6,396 bases of DNA from an uncultured Eubacteriales bacterium (GTDB lineage: Bacteria; Bacillota_A; Clostridia; Oscillospirales; CAG-272): the NCBI GenBank assembly GCA_900557635.1, contig USTB01000054.1, positions 1 through 6,396 on the forward strand, read 5' to 3'. Below are positions 1-6,252 of this stretch, piece by piece. Each line of letters opens with the position of its first letter. Positions within the stretch are counted from its first letter, which is position 1. The position numbers and the translations under genes are program-made. The notes beneath the pieces were generated by a model. It saw only the letters and a list, made by a program, of their open reading frames with translations, did no database searches and was not told where the DNA came from.

Positions 1-1259
1 CGCGGGAGCACGAGCGGTTCTTTTCCTAAAATGTGCAGAGCGGCGTTCACGCCCGCCACAAGACCCTGCGCGGCGGCTTCCTCATAGCCCGACGTGCCGT
101 TGAACTGCCCTGCCCCGTACAGCCCCGCCACCGTCTTGCACTCCAACGTGTGGTGCAGTTGCGTGGGGTCGATGCAGTCATATTCAATGGCGTATGCCGG
201 ACGCATCATCTGCGCATGCGCAAAGCCCGGCAGGGGGCAAAGCATCTTCTTCTGCACCTCCTCGGGCATGGAGGATGAGAAGCCCTGTAAGTATATTTCC
301 TCGGTATCCAGCCCCATCGGCTCGGCAAAGAGCTGATGGCGCGGCTTATCGGCGAACCGCACGATTTTATCCTCAATGGACGGGCAGTAGCGCGGTCCGA
401 TGCCGTGGATCTTCCCGCCGTACAAAGGAGAGCGGGACAAATTGTCCCGAATGATGCGGTGAGTCTCCTCGGTGGTATACGCCACGTAGCACGGAATCTG
501 CGTGCGGGCGTTGAGCGCCGCCTCGTCGGTCAGGACGGAATACGGCACGATGTAATCGTCCCCGGGCTGTTCCTCAAGCGCCGAAAAATCGATGGAGCGC
601 CGATGGATGCGGGGCGGCGTGCCGGTCTTGAAGCGCATCAGGCGCAGACCCTCGCGCCGCAGGGCGGCATCCAAGCCCCGTGCGGGGAGCATCCCGTCGG
701 GTCCCGATTCAAAGGACACGTCGCCGATAATCACCCTGCCCTGCAGATATGTCCCCGTGCAGATGACGGCGGCGCGCACCTCCCAGCGCGCACCCAGACG
801 CGTGACCACGGCACGGACGCAGCGCTTTGCCGTGCCGTCCCCGTCTCCGTCCCGATCCTCGCATTCCACGTCCACCACCTCTGCCTGTATGAGCCGCAGG
901 CGGGGCGTGTTCTCCAAGGTTTTCTTCATTTCGGTCTTATACCGCGCCCGATCCGCCTGCACCCGCTTGGAGTGGACGGCAGGACCCTTGCCGCGATTGA
1001 GGATGCGGCTTTGCAGGGTCACGCGATCCGCCGCCACCGACATTTCGCCGCCCAGCGCGTCGATCTCGTAAACCAAATGTCCCTTTGCCGTACCACCGAT
1101 GGCGGGATTGCACGGCATGTTAGCGACCGCGTCCAGATTAATGGTGAAAAGCAGGGTCTCCAAGCCCATGCGGGCGCATGCAAGCGCCGCTTCGATGCCC
1201 GCATGTCCCGCGCCGATCACGGCGACGTCCGCCGTCCCTGCCGAATAGATCTGTTCCAT
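1..1259 (-). CDS. mnmG: MnmG (GidA), tRNA U34 cmnm5 modification enzyme, 3' end missing
   Basis: MnmG works with the GTPase MnmE in the cytoplasm to place a carboxymethylaminomethyl group on C5 of wobble uridine 34 of certain tRNAs, using FAD, NADH, glycine and methylene-tetrahydrofolate. About 419 codons are present; the family is usually near 620-630 residues, so the C-terminal third, including the MnmE- and tRNA-contacting helical part, lies beyond the left edge. Visible: FAD-binding GAGHAG (residues 16-21), CNPAIGG with the conserved cysteine (C50), GKGPAVHS (90-97), KTGTPPR (211-217), RYCPSIEDK with the second conserved cysteine (C292), [17 protein letters not shown] (316-332), [12 protein letters not shown] (354-365) and [19 protein letters not shown] (381-399). 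The ATG at 1259 puts GAGHAG at the usual distance from the N-terminus. An in-frame TTG at 1313 is possible but would add 18 residues without family support. No good ribosome binding site sits at normal spacing. A short Asp-Gly insertion is at residues 137-142. Family assignment is certain. Confidence 0.97.
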   Translation of the reverse strand, partial: MEQIYSAGTADVAVIGAGHAGIEAALACARMGLETLLFTINLDAVANMPCNPAIGGTAKGHLVYEIDALGGEMSVAADRVTLQSRILNRGKGPAVHSKRVQADRARYKTEMKKTLENTPRLRLIQAEVVDVECEDRDGDGDGTAKRCVRAVVTRLGARWEVRAAVICTGTYLQGRVIIGDVSFESGPDGMLPARGLDAALRREGLRLMRFKTGTPPRIHRRSIDFSALEEQPGDDYIVPYSVLTDEAALNARTQIPCYVAYTTEETHRIIRDNLSRSPLYGGKIHGIGPRYCPSIEDKIVRFADKPRHQLFAEPMGLDTEEIYLQGFSSSMPEEVQKKMLCPLPGFAHAQMMRPAYAIEYDCIDPTQLHHTLECKTVAGLYGAGQFNGTSGYEEAAAQGLVAGVNAALHILGKEPLVLP

Positions 1260-1279
1260 AGTCCGTTTGTCCGTTTCCC

Positions 1280-1310
1280 GCGATCCTCTTTTTGCGGATC
1301 GCTCTTTTTT
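1280..1310 (+). terminator. Terminator-shaped hairpin plus T-run, plus-strand orientation
   Basis: A perfect 7-base inverted repeat (GCGATCC at 1280-1286, GGATCGC at 1296-1302, 9-base loop) is followed directly by TCTTTTTT (1303-1310). This has the shape of an intrinsic terminator for a rightward transcript, yet every gene here is leftward. Read on the minus strand it is a hairpin in the mnmG leader preceded by an A-run, with no U-run after it. It may stop antisense transcripts from mnmG, act as a leader structure, or be chance. The structure is seen; its function is inferred. Confidence 0.35.
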
Positions 1311-1323
1311 CAATAATCGCTGA

Positions 1324-1345
1324 CGTCCCGCATCTCTGCGGGACG
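1324..1345 (-). other. 8-bp hairpin in the WG-repeat gene to mnmG spacer
   Basis: CGTCCCGC (1324-1331) and GCGGGACG (1338-1345) form a perfect 8-base-pair GC-rich stem with a 6-base loop. It lies 55 bases downstream of the WG-repeat gene stop. No T-run follows on either strand, so it is not a standard intrinsic terminator. It could be an mRNA 3'-end stabiliser, a Rho-dependent pause site or part of a structured mnmG leader together with the hairpin at 1280-1302. Confidence 0.4.
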
Positions 1346-1399
1346 CCGTATCGCTTTATTTGCGCATTGTTTTGTGAAGATATCCGCCCTTTCAGGGTA

Positions 1400-3067
1400 T
1401 CACTTCACAATTTCCATCTTATAATATACCGTCCATCCGTGGTTCTGCTCATAGGCAAGGATCACGCCGTCCGTACTGCACTGCACCTGATCGTAGATCA
1501 TGGGCAGAACCTCGTTGCCGCGGCTGTCGATCACGCCCATTTTTCCGTTTTCGCCGCGCACGGCGGCAAGTCCCTCGCAGAACGGCTCAGCCTCCTGCAA
1601 AACGGGATCCCTAAGCCATTTTTCGGACTTGTCGAAATATCCGTACTTTCCGTCCCGCTCCAACAGCAAAATGCCATCCGAATAGCCCACAAGATTGTAT
1701 TTATCCGGAATGTCGAACAGGCTTCCGTCCTCCCGCACCAGTACGGTCTCTTCCCGCACCAGCTTGCTTCGGTTGTAATAGTCCACAATCCTGCGGCGCA
1801 TGCGGATCATGCCCGAGTCAAAGTAAAACATGCCCAGATTCTCATACCCGAAGGTATCGGGCAGATAGTAGCCGTCATAGGCGGGACGTCTGCCGCGGCT
1901 GGGGAGATACACCACGCTCTCATAGGGGTTGATGACCACCTCACCCAGCGTATTGATGAGCATGATCACGCCGTCCTCATTTGCGACGGCGGCAAGCCCG
2001 TTTTCGTTGAATTCGCACGCGAAGGGATACACCGCCTCAATGATCACCTTGCCGTTTTCATCGGCGTATCCGTAGCGGTAATCGCCCTCCGTGACCTCGA
2101 TAAAGTCGGGCAGTTCGATGCCGAAGCGCTCAGCCGCTTCCCGCAGAGGGGGCGCCTGATAGCGGTACTGCTCAAAGAATTCGCGAATGTTGATCTCGCC
2201 CGCCGCAAGCCGTTCCAGAAGCTTGCGGTGATGCTCCAGACGATCCTCTTCGATCGCCTGCTCCACCTGCTCCAGATACGGCTTCATGGTCTCGGACATA
2301 TCGTTGCCCTCGGCATCCACATACCGTGTGATCTGCACGCCGCGCGCAAACAGGTGCAGTTCGCCGTGCGGCGTACCATAACCCTTTTGCGAATCGAAGC
2401 GGATGGCAGGCGCGAACGCGGTGTCGATGGACACCCGTATCATGCTCTGTCCGGAATCGGAAAGGTAATAATATCCGCCGTTCTTGCCCTCAAACAGCGG
2501 GCGTCCCGACGCATCGCGCAGATACGCCGGCGTGTAATCCTCCAGACCCGAAACCGTAATTTTTCCCGTTTCGTCCACAAGGTACACCCGACCGCCGCTC
2601 CGCAGAAGGATATGCCCCATATACGCAAACAGCGCGGCATCCTCCCCGCCCGACGTATAAGCGGACGGAAACGCTTCCGCCGTATCCAGCCGCGCAATGA
2701 TGCTCTTGCCCGGCACATAGGCGTTGCCGGTGTGCACATAGCCCTGCCCGCCGCTCACGGAGACCGTGGGCAGAAGCGAAATGATCGAGACATAGTCAAG
2801 CTCGGGCGTCACGGGAGAGGCGGTATCGGAGGAATCGCCCGACGTATCGTCGCCGCTGTCCGACGGCTCGGTATCCGCACCGGATGCGGTCGTGCCCTGC
2901 GGCTCCCGTGTTTCGGTGCCCGACGCCGTGCCCGTTGACGGTCGCTCGATAAAGGAAACGTCATACACGCCGCGCCGATACAGCACGATCAGCAGGATCA
3001 GAAGCGCCGCCGTCCCGAACAGGAGGACGCGCCCCAAAACGGTTTTCAGTGAATCCGATTTATTCAT
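1400..3067 (-). CDS. Membrane-anchored WG-repeat protein, function unknown
   Basis: A 555-residue protein with one N-terminal membrane segment (about residues 14-30, after a K/R-bearing start), then a low-complexity Thr/Ser/Gly/Asp/Glu linker (about 43-90) that reads as a flexible spacer outside the membrane. The rest resembles WG beta-repeat proteins (WG_beta_rep type): clear repeats begin around 332 (YGYADENGKVIIEAVY, then GLAAV at 357-361), around 475 (YGYFDK, then EGLAAV at 498-503) and around 505 (NGKMGVIDSRGNEVLP). A weaker beta-rich part covers 100-250. A charged helical stretch (about 255-316, possibly coiled coil) separates the two beta regions. I infer a single-pass protein, N-terminus inside, with a repeat domain outside that may bind a ligand or partner; no catalytic motif is visible. 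The ATG at 3067 has AAGGAG at 3081-3086, 13 bases upstream, rather far. It starts 39 bases after rlmH ends, suggesting co-transcription. WG proteins have no agreed function. Confidence 0.85.
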   Translation of the reverse strand: MNKSDSLKTVLGRVLLFGTAALLILLIVLYRRGVYDVSFIERPSTGTASGTETREPQGTTASGADTEPSDSGDDTSGDSSDTASPVTPELDYVSIISLLPTVSVSGGQGYVHTGNAYVPGKSIIARLDTAEAFPSAYTSGGEDAALFAYMGHILLRSGGRVYLVDETGKITVSGLEDYTPAYLRDASGRPLFEGKNGGYYYLSDSGQSMIRVSIDTAFAPAIRFDSQKGYGTPHGELHLFARGVQITRYVDAEGNDMSETMKPYLEQVEQAIEEDRLEHHRKLLERLAAGEINIREFFEQYRYQAPPLREAAERFGIELPDFIEVTEGDYRYGYADENGKVIIEAVYPFACEFNENGLAAVANEDGVIMLINTLGEVVINPYESVVYLPSRGRRPAYDGYYLPDTFGYENLGMFYFDSGMIRMRRRIVDYYNRSKLVREETVLVREDGSLFDIPDKYNLVGYSDGILLLERDGKYGYFDKSEKWLRDPVLQEAEPFCEGLAAVRGENGKMGVIDSRGNEVLPMIYDQVQCSTDGVILAYEQNHGWTVYYKMEIVK

Positions 3068-3106
3068 GCCCGATGTCGTTCTCCTTCCCTTTCCGCCTTT
3101 GTCGGC

Positions 3107-3559
3107 TTATTTGTGATATTTTCCGTTGTGATTGATGGTAAACGCCCGATAGATCTGCTCGGTGAGGATCACCCGCATGAGCTGATGCGGGAAGGTCATA
3201 GGGGAAAAGGACATGCGACAACGGCATGCCGCCTTCACCTCGTCGGGAAGCCCGTCCGAGCCGCCGATCACAAATGCCGCCTCGGAAAAGCCCTCGCCGG
3301 GGATCCGTTCCAGCATCTGCGCCAGCTGTGCGGACGAAAGCTGTTTGCCCTCCACACACAGCGCCACGTTATACGACCTTTCGGGCAAAACGGACAAAAT
3401 TCGCCGCGCCATGGCGCTGTCCGTCGTGTCGGCAGTGGGCGCAAGCTCCACCGCGCGGAAGCGGCAGAACGCGCCCAGACGTTTTTCATATTCTGCGGCG
3501 GCATCCCGAAAATAGGTTTCCCGCAAGCCGCCGGTACAAATCAAGGTAATATTCAGCAT
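3107..3559 (-). CDS. rlmH: RlmH, 23S rRNA (pseudouridine1915-N3)-methyltransferase
   Basis: RlmH is a small SPOUT-fold enzyme that uses S-adenosylmethionine to methylate N3 of pseudouridine 1915 in helix 69 of 23S rRNA, acting on the assembled 70S ribosome as a homodimer. The 150-residue length is close to the family's usual 155-160. Hallmarks: EYEKRL (23-28), the SAM-site loop FVIGGSDG (96-103), MTFPHQLMRVILTEQIYRA (121-139), and the C-terminal YHK (148-150). The early loop reads TGGLRE where many homologues have a lysine (GKLKE). The ATG at 3559 has GGAG at 3566-3569, 6 bases upstream. It lies 105 bases downstream of walJ, a linkage also seen in Bacillus and Staphylococcus near the replication origin, and is followed after 39 bases by the WG-repeat gene. 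Confidence 0.96.
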   Translation of the reverse strand: MLNITLICTGGLRETYFRDAAAEYEKRLGAFCRFRAVELAPTADTTDSAMARRILSVLPERSYNVALCVEGKQLSSAQLAQMLERIPGEGFSEAAFVIGGSDGLPDEVKAACRCRMSFSPMTFPHQLMRVILTEQIYRAFTINHNGKYHK

Positions 3560-3664
3560 ACCGTGCTCCGTTCTCCGGTTTTTTGCACCTTTTGCGCTCT
3601 TTACACGTTTTGCGCTTTTCCACGCAAATACACATCGCGCATTGTGCGCCGACGGCGGGCAGTC
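3560..3664 (-). other. walJ-rlmH spacer with weak hairpin, no clear promoter
   Basis: This 105-base gap holds a weak 5-bp hairpin (GCGCA 3637-3641 with TGCGC 3645-3649) just after walJ, a tandem 18-bp repeat (3580-3615) and the rlmH ribosome binding site (3566-3569). No U-run follows the hairpin, and I see no convincing promoter. A poor match (TTTGCG, 17 bases, TGTAAA on the minus strand) exists. Read-through from walJ into rlmH is therefore plausible. Confidence 0.5.
3580..3615. repeat. Tandem 18-bp imperfect direct repeat
   Basis: Two adjacent 18-base copies, TTTTTGCACCTTTTGCGC (3580-3597) and TCTTTACACGTTTTGCGC (3598-3615), agree at 15 of 18 positions. They sit 11 bases beyond the rlmH ribosome binding site on the upstream side. 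They could be a small duplication or two half-sites for a DNA- or RNA-binding protein. Confidence 0.6.
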
Positions 3665-4432
3665 TCACACCAGCCGCGTGGGCGCGATCCGATCCGCCAC
3701 GGCAAGTCGGACGCGATTTCCCGCAACCGCCTCCGCCGCCTCGGACGACGCGCGGAACGCTAAGGTCGGCGTGTTGTTTTCCTCGCTGAGGTGGGACAAA
3801 AGAATGTTCTGCACCCCCGCCCCGCACAGGGCGCGCACGCCCTCCGCACAGTCACGGTTGGAAAGATGTCCGTAGTCGGAGAGGATCCTCTGCTTGAGCG
3901 AGTACGGATACCGTCCCGTCCGAAGCATGTCCTCGTCATAGTTGGATTCCAGCACCACCGCGTCGCACGTGCACAGCAGACCCAGTATGCCGCCGGGCAG
4001 ATACCCGAGGTCCGTGGCAATCCCCACGCTGTGCCCGGGCATGCGGATCACATAGCCCACGCTTCCATGGCTGTCGTGCGGGGTCACAAAGGAGGTCACC
4101 TCCATGCAACCCACCGTCTGCGTGAACAGGGACGGATGCACGTGGCGGTGCGTCAGGTCGCACGTGATAAAGGGCGCGCAGTCCTCGATCATATGTACCG
4201 GAACGGTTCGGGACAGAATGGGAATCCCCTTCACATGGTCGCTGTGCTCATGGGTCACAAAGATCGCGTCGGGCAGAACGTCCGGACGGTCCACCCCCGC
4301 AATGGCGCTCCGCACCGATTTGGCGCACAGTCCCGCATCAACCAGAATGCGCGTGTCCCCGCAGGTGATATAAATGCCGTTTCCCCGCGAACCGGAAAAC
4401 AGCGAAAATACATGAAAATTGTCGTCTTGCAC
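3665..4432 (-). CDS. walJ: WalJ/YycJ-type MBL-fold metal hydrolase
   Basis: A cytoplasmic metallo-beta-lactamase-fold protein of the YycJ/WalJ family, linked in Firmicutes to the WalKR regulon and proposed to act as a nuclease that helps coordinate cell division with replication. In 255-residue numbering: SGSRGN (13-18), LVDAGL (30-35), the metal motif HEHSDH (61-66), PHDSHGSVGY (118-127, H119 probable ligand), IATDLGY (138-144, D141 bridging), LESNYDEDML (161-170), GHLSN (188-192) and LSHLSEENN (212-220, H214). Family members normally read ESNHD; here the histidine is Tyr165. Length fits the family. Start choice: the frame is open from a TTG at 4459 that would overlap the upstream gene, but GTG at 4432 has GGAG (4444-4447) 11 bases upstream, avoids the overlap and leaves a family-like short N-terminus. 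It follows the small membrane protein by 16 bases and precedes rlmH. Confidence 0.93.
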   Translation of the reverse strand: MQDDNFHVFSLFSGSRGNGIYITCGDTRILVDAGLCAKSVRSAIAGVDRPDVLPDAIFVTHEHSDHVKGIPILSRTVPVHMIEDCAPFITCDLTHRHVHPSLFTQTVGCMEVTSFVTPHDSHGSVGYVIRMPGHSVGIATDLGYLPGGILGLLCTCDAVVLESNYDEDMLRTGRYPYSLKQRILSDYGHLSNRDCAEGVRALCGAGVQNILLSHLSEENNTPTLAFRASSEAAEAVAGNRVRLAVADRIAPTRLV

Positions 4433-4443
4433 CGTGTGTCTGG

Positions 4444-4447
4444 CTCC
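4444..4447 (-). promoter_or_regulatory. Shine-Dalgarno site deciding the walJ start
   Basis: GGAG on the minus strand, 11 bases before the GTG at 4432. No comparable site precedes the alternative TTG at 4459, so this favours the GTG start. The site lies just past the stop codon of the upstream membrane-protein gene. Confidence 0.6.
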
Positions 4448-4448
4448 G

Positions 4449-4844
4449 TTATTTTGCAATGAAATTCAGGAATATAAAGTCAAGTCCCATAATGAGCATC
4501 AGAGGAATCAGCACAAGCAGTACGTACTGCATGCGCGTCTTATCCCGACGCAGACGGGACAGAAGCTCAGTCTTTTCGTCCTCGCTCATGGAGGTGGGAA
4601 GCGCTTCCCGATCCGGCAGTCCCCGACCGAAGCCCCGATTCAGCCAGATCACAACGCACAGAAGCACACACAGGGAAATCATGTAAATGTGGGTCACGGC
4701 GATCCATTCCAGCTTCATGGATACATAATAAAATACGAACAGCAATACGAAATTTGCAAGCAGATATATGAGCTTGCGGCGCGGGGTCAGGGCGGGAAGC
4801 GCTCTATCCTCCCTGCCCTGCCTGCCTTGTTTTTCGGTTTTCAA
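4449..4844 (-). CDS. Small three-helix membrane protein, unknown function
   Basis: Not recognised as a named family. From the TTG at 4844 it is a 131-residue protein: a basic N-terminus (residues 1-24, ending PRRK), TM1 about 25-42, a short loop, TM2 about 50-68, a 36-residue charged loop (69-105, including EDEKTELLSRLRRDKTR), and TM3 about 106-127, ending FIAK. By the positive-inside rule the N-terminus and the charged loop face the cytoplasm and the C-terminus is outside or at the membrane surface. The open frame extends far upstream, but that part overlaps galK, is Arg-rich nonsense-like and has no membrane character, so it is a shadow. The TTG is chosen because AGGGAG (4853-4858) lies 8 bases upstream. 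A GTG at 4871 overlapping the galK stop is the alternative (140 residues). The gap to galK is 23 bases and to walJ 16, so it is probably co-transcribed with both. Confidence 0.78.
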   Translation of the reverse strand: MKTEKQGRQGREDRALPALTPRRKLIYLLANFVLLFVFYYVSMKLEWIAVTHIYMISLCVLLCVVIWLNRGFGRGLPDREALPTSMSEDEKTELLSRLRRDKTRMQYVLLVLIPLMLIMGLDFIFLNFIAK

Positions 4845-4852
4845 CGTCGGCT

Positions 4853-4858
4853 CTCCCT
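4853..4858 (-). promoter_or_regulatory. Shine-Dalgarno site for the small membrane protein
   Basis: AGGGAG on the minus strand, 8 bases before the TTG at 4844 and inside the 23-base gap after the galK stop. It is the main reason for choosing the TTG over the GTG at 4871, whose upstream bases lie in galK and show no good site. Confidence 0.6.
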
Positions 4859-4867
4859 CACTCCCGC

Positions 4868-6154
4868 TCACAGAACGCGGATGGCGCCCTCTGCACGCAC
4901 GCGGAGCGGCGAGGTCGCGCCGTCGCCGAACACGGCGTCCATGGCGGTGCGGAATGCGGGAACGTTTTCCGTGGGCACAAACGCCTGCACCGTTCCGGCA
5001 AAGCCGCCGCCGTGCACGCGCGCCACGGCACGCTTTTCGTAGCCGCGGAACAGGGCCTCCGCAATGCAGAGCGCCAGAGACAGCCCCTGCTCCTTCACGT
5101 TGATCGTGGTATATACGTTCTGGAGCCACTTGAAGGACGAATCGCCCGATGCGCGCACGCCGTCAAGGAAGCCGTCCACATCGCCCGCGCGCAGTGCCGC
5201 GCTTTGTGCGCGTACCCGCTCGTTTTCACCGATGAAGTGCATGGCACGCAGGATGGCGCGGTCGCCCACACTCCGCCGCAGGGCGGGAACGGCACGAAGC
5301 AACTCGTCCCGCGTCACGTCGCGCAGAACCTCGTGTCCCAACTGCTTTGCCACCGCCTTCATTTCGGACGGCACCGAGGCATAGTCCTCGTTGAGGTCGG
5401 CGTGGTTGCCGCCCGTGTTCACAATGCACAGGGTGTAGCCGGCGGCGGTCAGGTCAAAGTCCAGCTTCTCGATTATAGGATTCTTCGGGTCGGCAAAGTC
5501 GATGGCGACAAAGCCGCCCACCGAGCATGCTGTCTGATCCATCAGTCCGCACGGCTTGCCGAAAAATTCATTTTCCGCATATTGCGATATCTTCGCAATT
5601 TCGGGCGCGGAGACCGCACCGCCGTTGGAAAAATGATTCAGAATGTTGCCCACCATGTCCTCGAATGCGGCGGACGACGATAGTCCCGAGCCTTTGAATA
5701 CGTTCGAGGTGGTGTATGCGTCGTAGCCGCAGATCGCATGTCCCGCACGCATAAAGCCGTCGCAGACACCCGCAATGATGGCGCCCGACGCGTATTTGCC
5801 CGCGTTTTCGGCACAGATGCCCTCCAGCTCCACTACGTCCTCGGGAAAGCCCTCGCTGTGGATGCGGATGCGCCGCTCCTCGGACTGCGCCGCAACGGCA
5901 ATGATGTCCAAGTCGATGGCGGCGGCGATCACACAGCCGTGGTTGTGGTCGGTGTGGTTGCCCGAAATCTCACTTCTGCCCGGGACCGAAAAGATGCTCA
6001 CCTCGCGGTCGCTTCCGTATTCCGCACCGAACGCCGCAACGGCACGCAAATACCGCTCTCTCTGACGCTCCGTGTTCTCTTTTCCGTACAGGGTCGCCAG
6101 CGTTTCGTCCAGACCGCCCTCGCGGATGTATTTCTCTAAAGATACCGTATTCAT
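4868..6154 (-). CDS. galK: Galactokinase-family GHMP sugar kinase
   Basis: Predicted to phosphorylate galactose (or a close relative) at C1 with ATP, the entry step of the Leloir pathway, in the cytoplasm. The 428 residues contain the three GHMP motifs: VPGRSEISGNHTDHNHG (57-73, with R60 and D69 at conserved active-site positions), the phosphate-binding loop KGSGLSSSAAF (154-164) and the C-terminal HGGGFAGT (381-388). CGLMDQ (202-207) carries the probable catalytic aspartate D206. NTGGNHADLNEDYASVP (246-262) resembles the clostridial branch of the family. Classic galactokinases read GEHTD at the sugar site; here it is GNHTD (N66), so galactose specificity is likely but not assured. The frame is open to 6262, but the promoter at 6224-6252 lies inside that extension, so the ATG at 6154 is the start; it has GGAG (6166-6169) 11 bases upstream and matches the family N-terminus. 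First gene of the apparent operon; no galT or galE in view. Confidence 0.92.
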   Translation of the reverse strand: MNTVSLEKYIREGGLDETLATLYGKENTERQRERYLRAVAAFGAEYGSDREVSIFSVPGRSEISGNHTDHNHGCVIAAAIDLDIIAVAAQSEERRIRIHSEGFPEDVVELEGICAENAGKYASGAIIAGVCDGFMRAGHAICGYDAYTTSNVFKGSGLSSSAAFEDMVGNILNHFSNGGAVSAPEIAKISQYAENEFFGKPCGLMDQTACSVGGFVAIDFADPKNPIIEKLDFDLTAAGYTLCIVNTGGNHADLNEDYASVPSEMKAVAKQLGHEVLRDVTRDELLRAVPALRRSVGDRAILRAMHFIGENERVRAQSAALRAGDVDGFLDGVRASGDSSFKWLQNVYTTINVKEQGLSLALCIAEALFRGYEKRAVARVHGGGFAGTVQAFVPTENVPAFRTAMDAVFGDGATSPLRVRAEGAIRVL

Positions 6155-6182
6155 TTCTGCAAATTCTCCGTTCTTCCTGTTT

Positions 6183-6202
6183 CGGCGCTCCTTTTCGCGC
6201 CG
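6183..6202 (-). other. Hairpin in the galK leader
   Basis: CGGCGC (6183-6188) and GCGCCG (6197-6202) form a 6-bp stem with an 8-base loop, which on the mRNA reads GAAAAGGA. It lies between the predicted transcription start (about 6217) and the galK ribosome binding site. The loop carries a purine-rich, Shine-Dalgarno-like string, but no start codon follows at a useful distance. It could affect leader stability or be chance in GC-rich DNA. Confidence 0.35.
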
Positions 6203-6223
6203 TGCGTACACTTCTCTTTTTAT

Positions 6224-6252
6224 ATTATAACAGACATCCTCCCCGTTTACAA
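6224..6252 (-). promoter_or_regulatory. Sigma-A type promoter with extended -10 for galK
   Basis: On the minus strand: -35 TTGTAA (6252-6247), a 17-base spacer, then a perfect -10 TATAAT (6229-6224) preceded by TGT, which forms the extended -10 element TGnTATAAT. The predicted start is near 6217, giving a leader of about 63 bases before the ATG at 6154. An A/T-rich stretch (about 6271-6284) lies upstream where an UP element could be. This is the only strong promoter I see, and it probably drives galK and the genes after it. Confidence 0.8.

Noticed and set aside
336..1316. A 326-codon plus-strand open frame opposite mnmG
   Set aside because: It is wholly antisense to an unmistakable MnmG, is Arg/His-rich and has no recognisable motif.
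1292..2938. A 548-codon plus-strand open frame opposite the WG-repeat gene
   Set aside because: The translation is rich in His, Arg, Ile, Val and Ala with no domain pattern, and it lies antisense to a gene with a membrane helix, WG repeats and a Shine-Dalgarno site. GC-rich coding DNA often leaves the opposite strand open.
3596..3640. Possible promoter for rlmH (TTTGCG, 17 bases, TGTAAA on the minus strand)
   Set aside because: Only about three of six and four of six consensus bases match, and the hexamers overlap the tandem repeat. Too weak to annotate.
3791..4462. Plus-strand frame of 223 codons opposite walJ
   Set aside because: Antisense to a well-conserved metallo-hydrolase; His/Arg-rich composition without domain features.
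4845..5129. N-terminal extension of the small membrane protein frame into galK
   Set aside because: It overlaps galK out of frame, is Arg-rich and without membrane character, while a TTG with AGGGAG 8 bases upstream sits just after galK ends.
5012..5683. Plus-strand frame of 223 codons opposite galK
   Set aside because: Antisense to conserved galactokinase motifs; no ribosome binding site or family resemblance seen.
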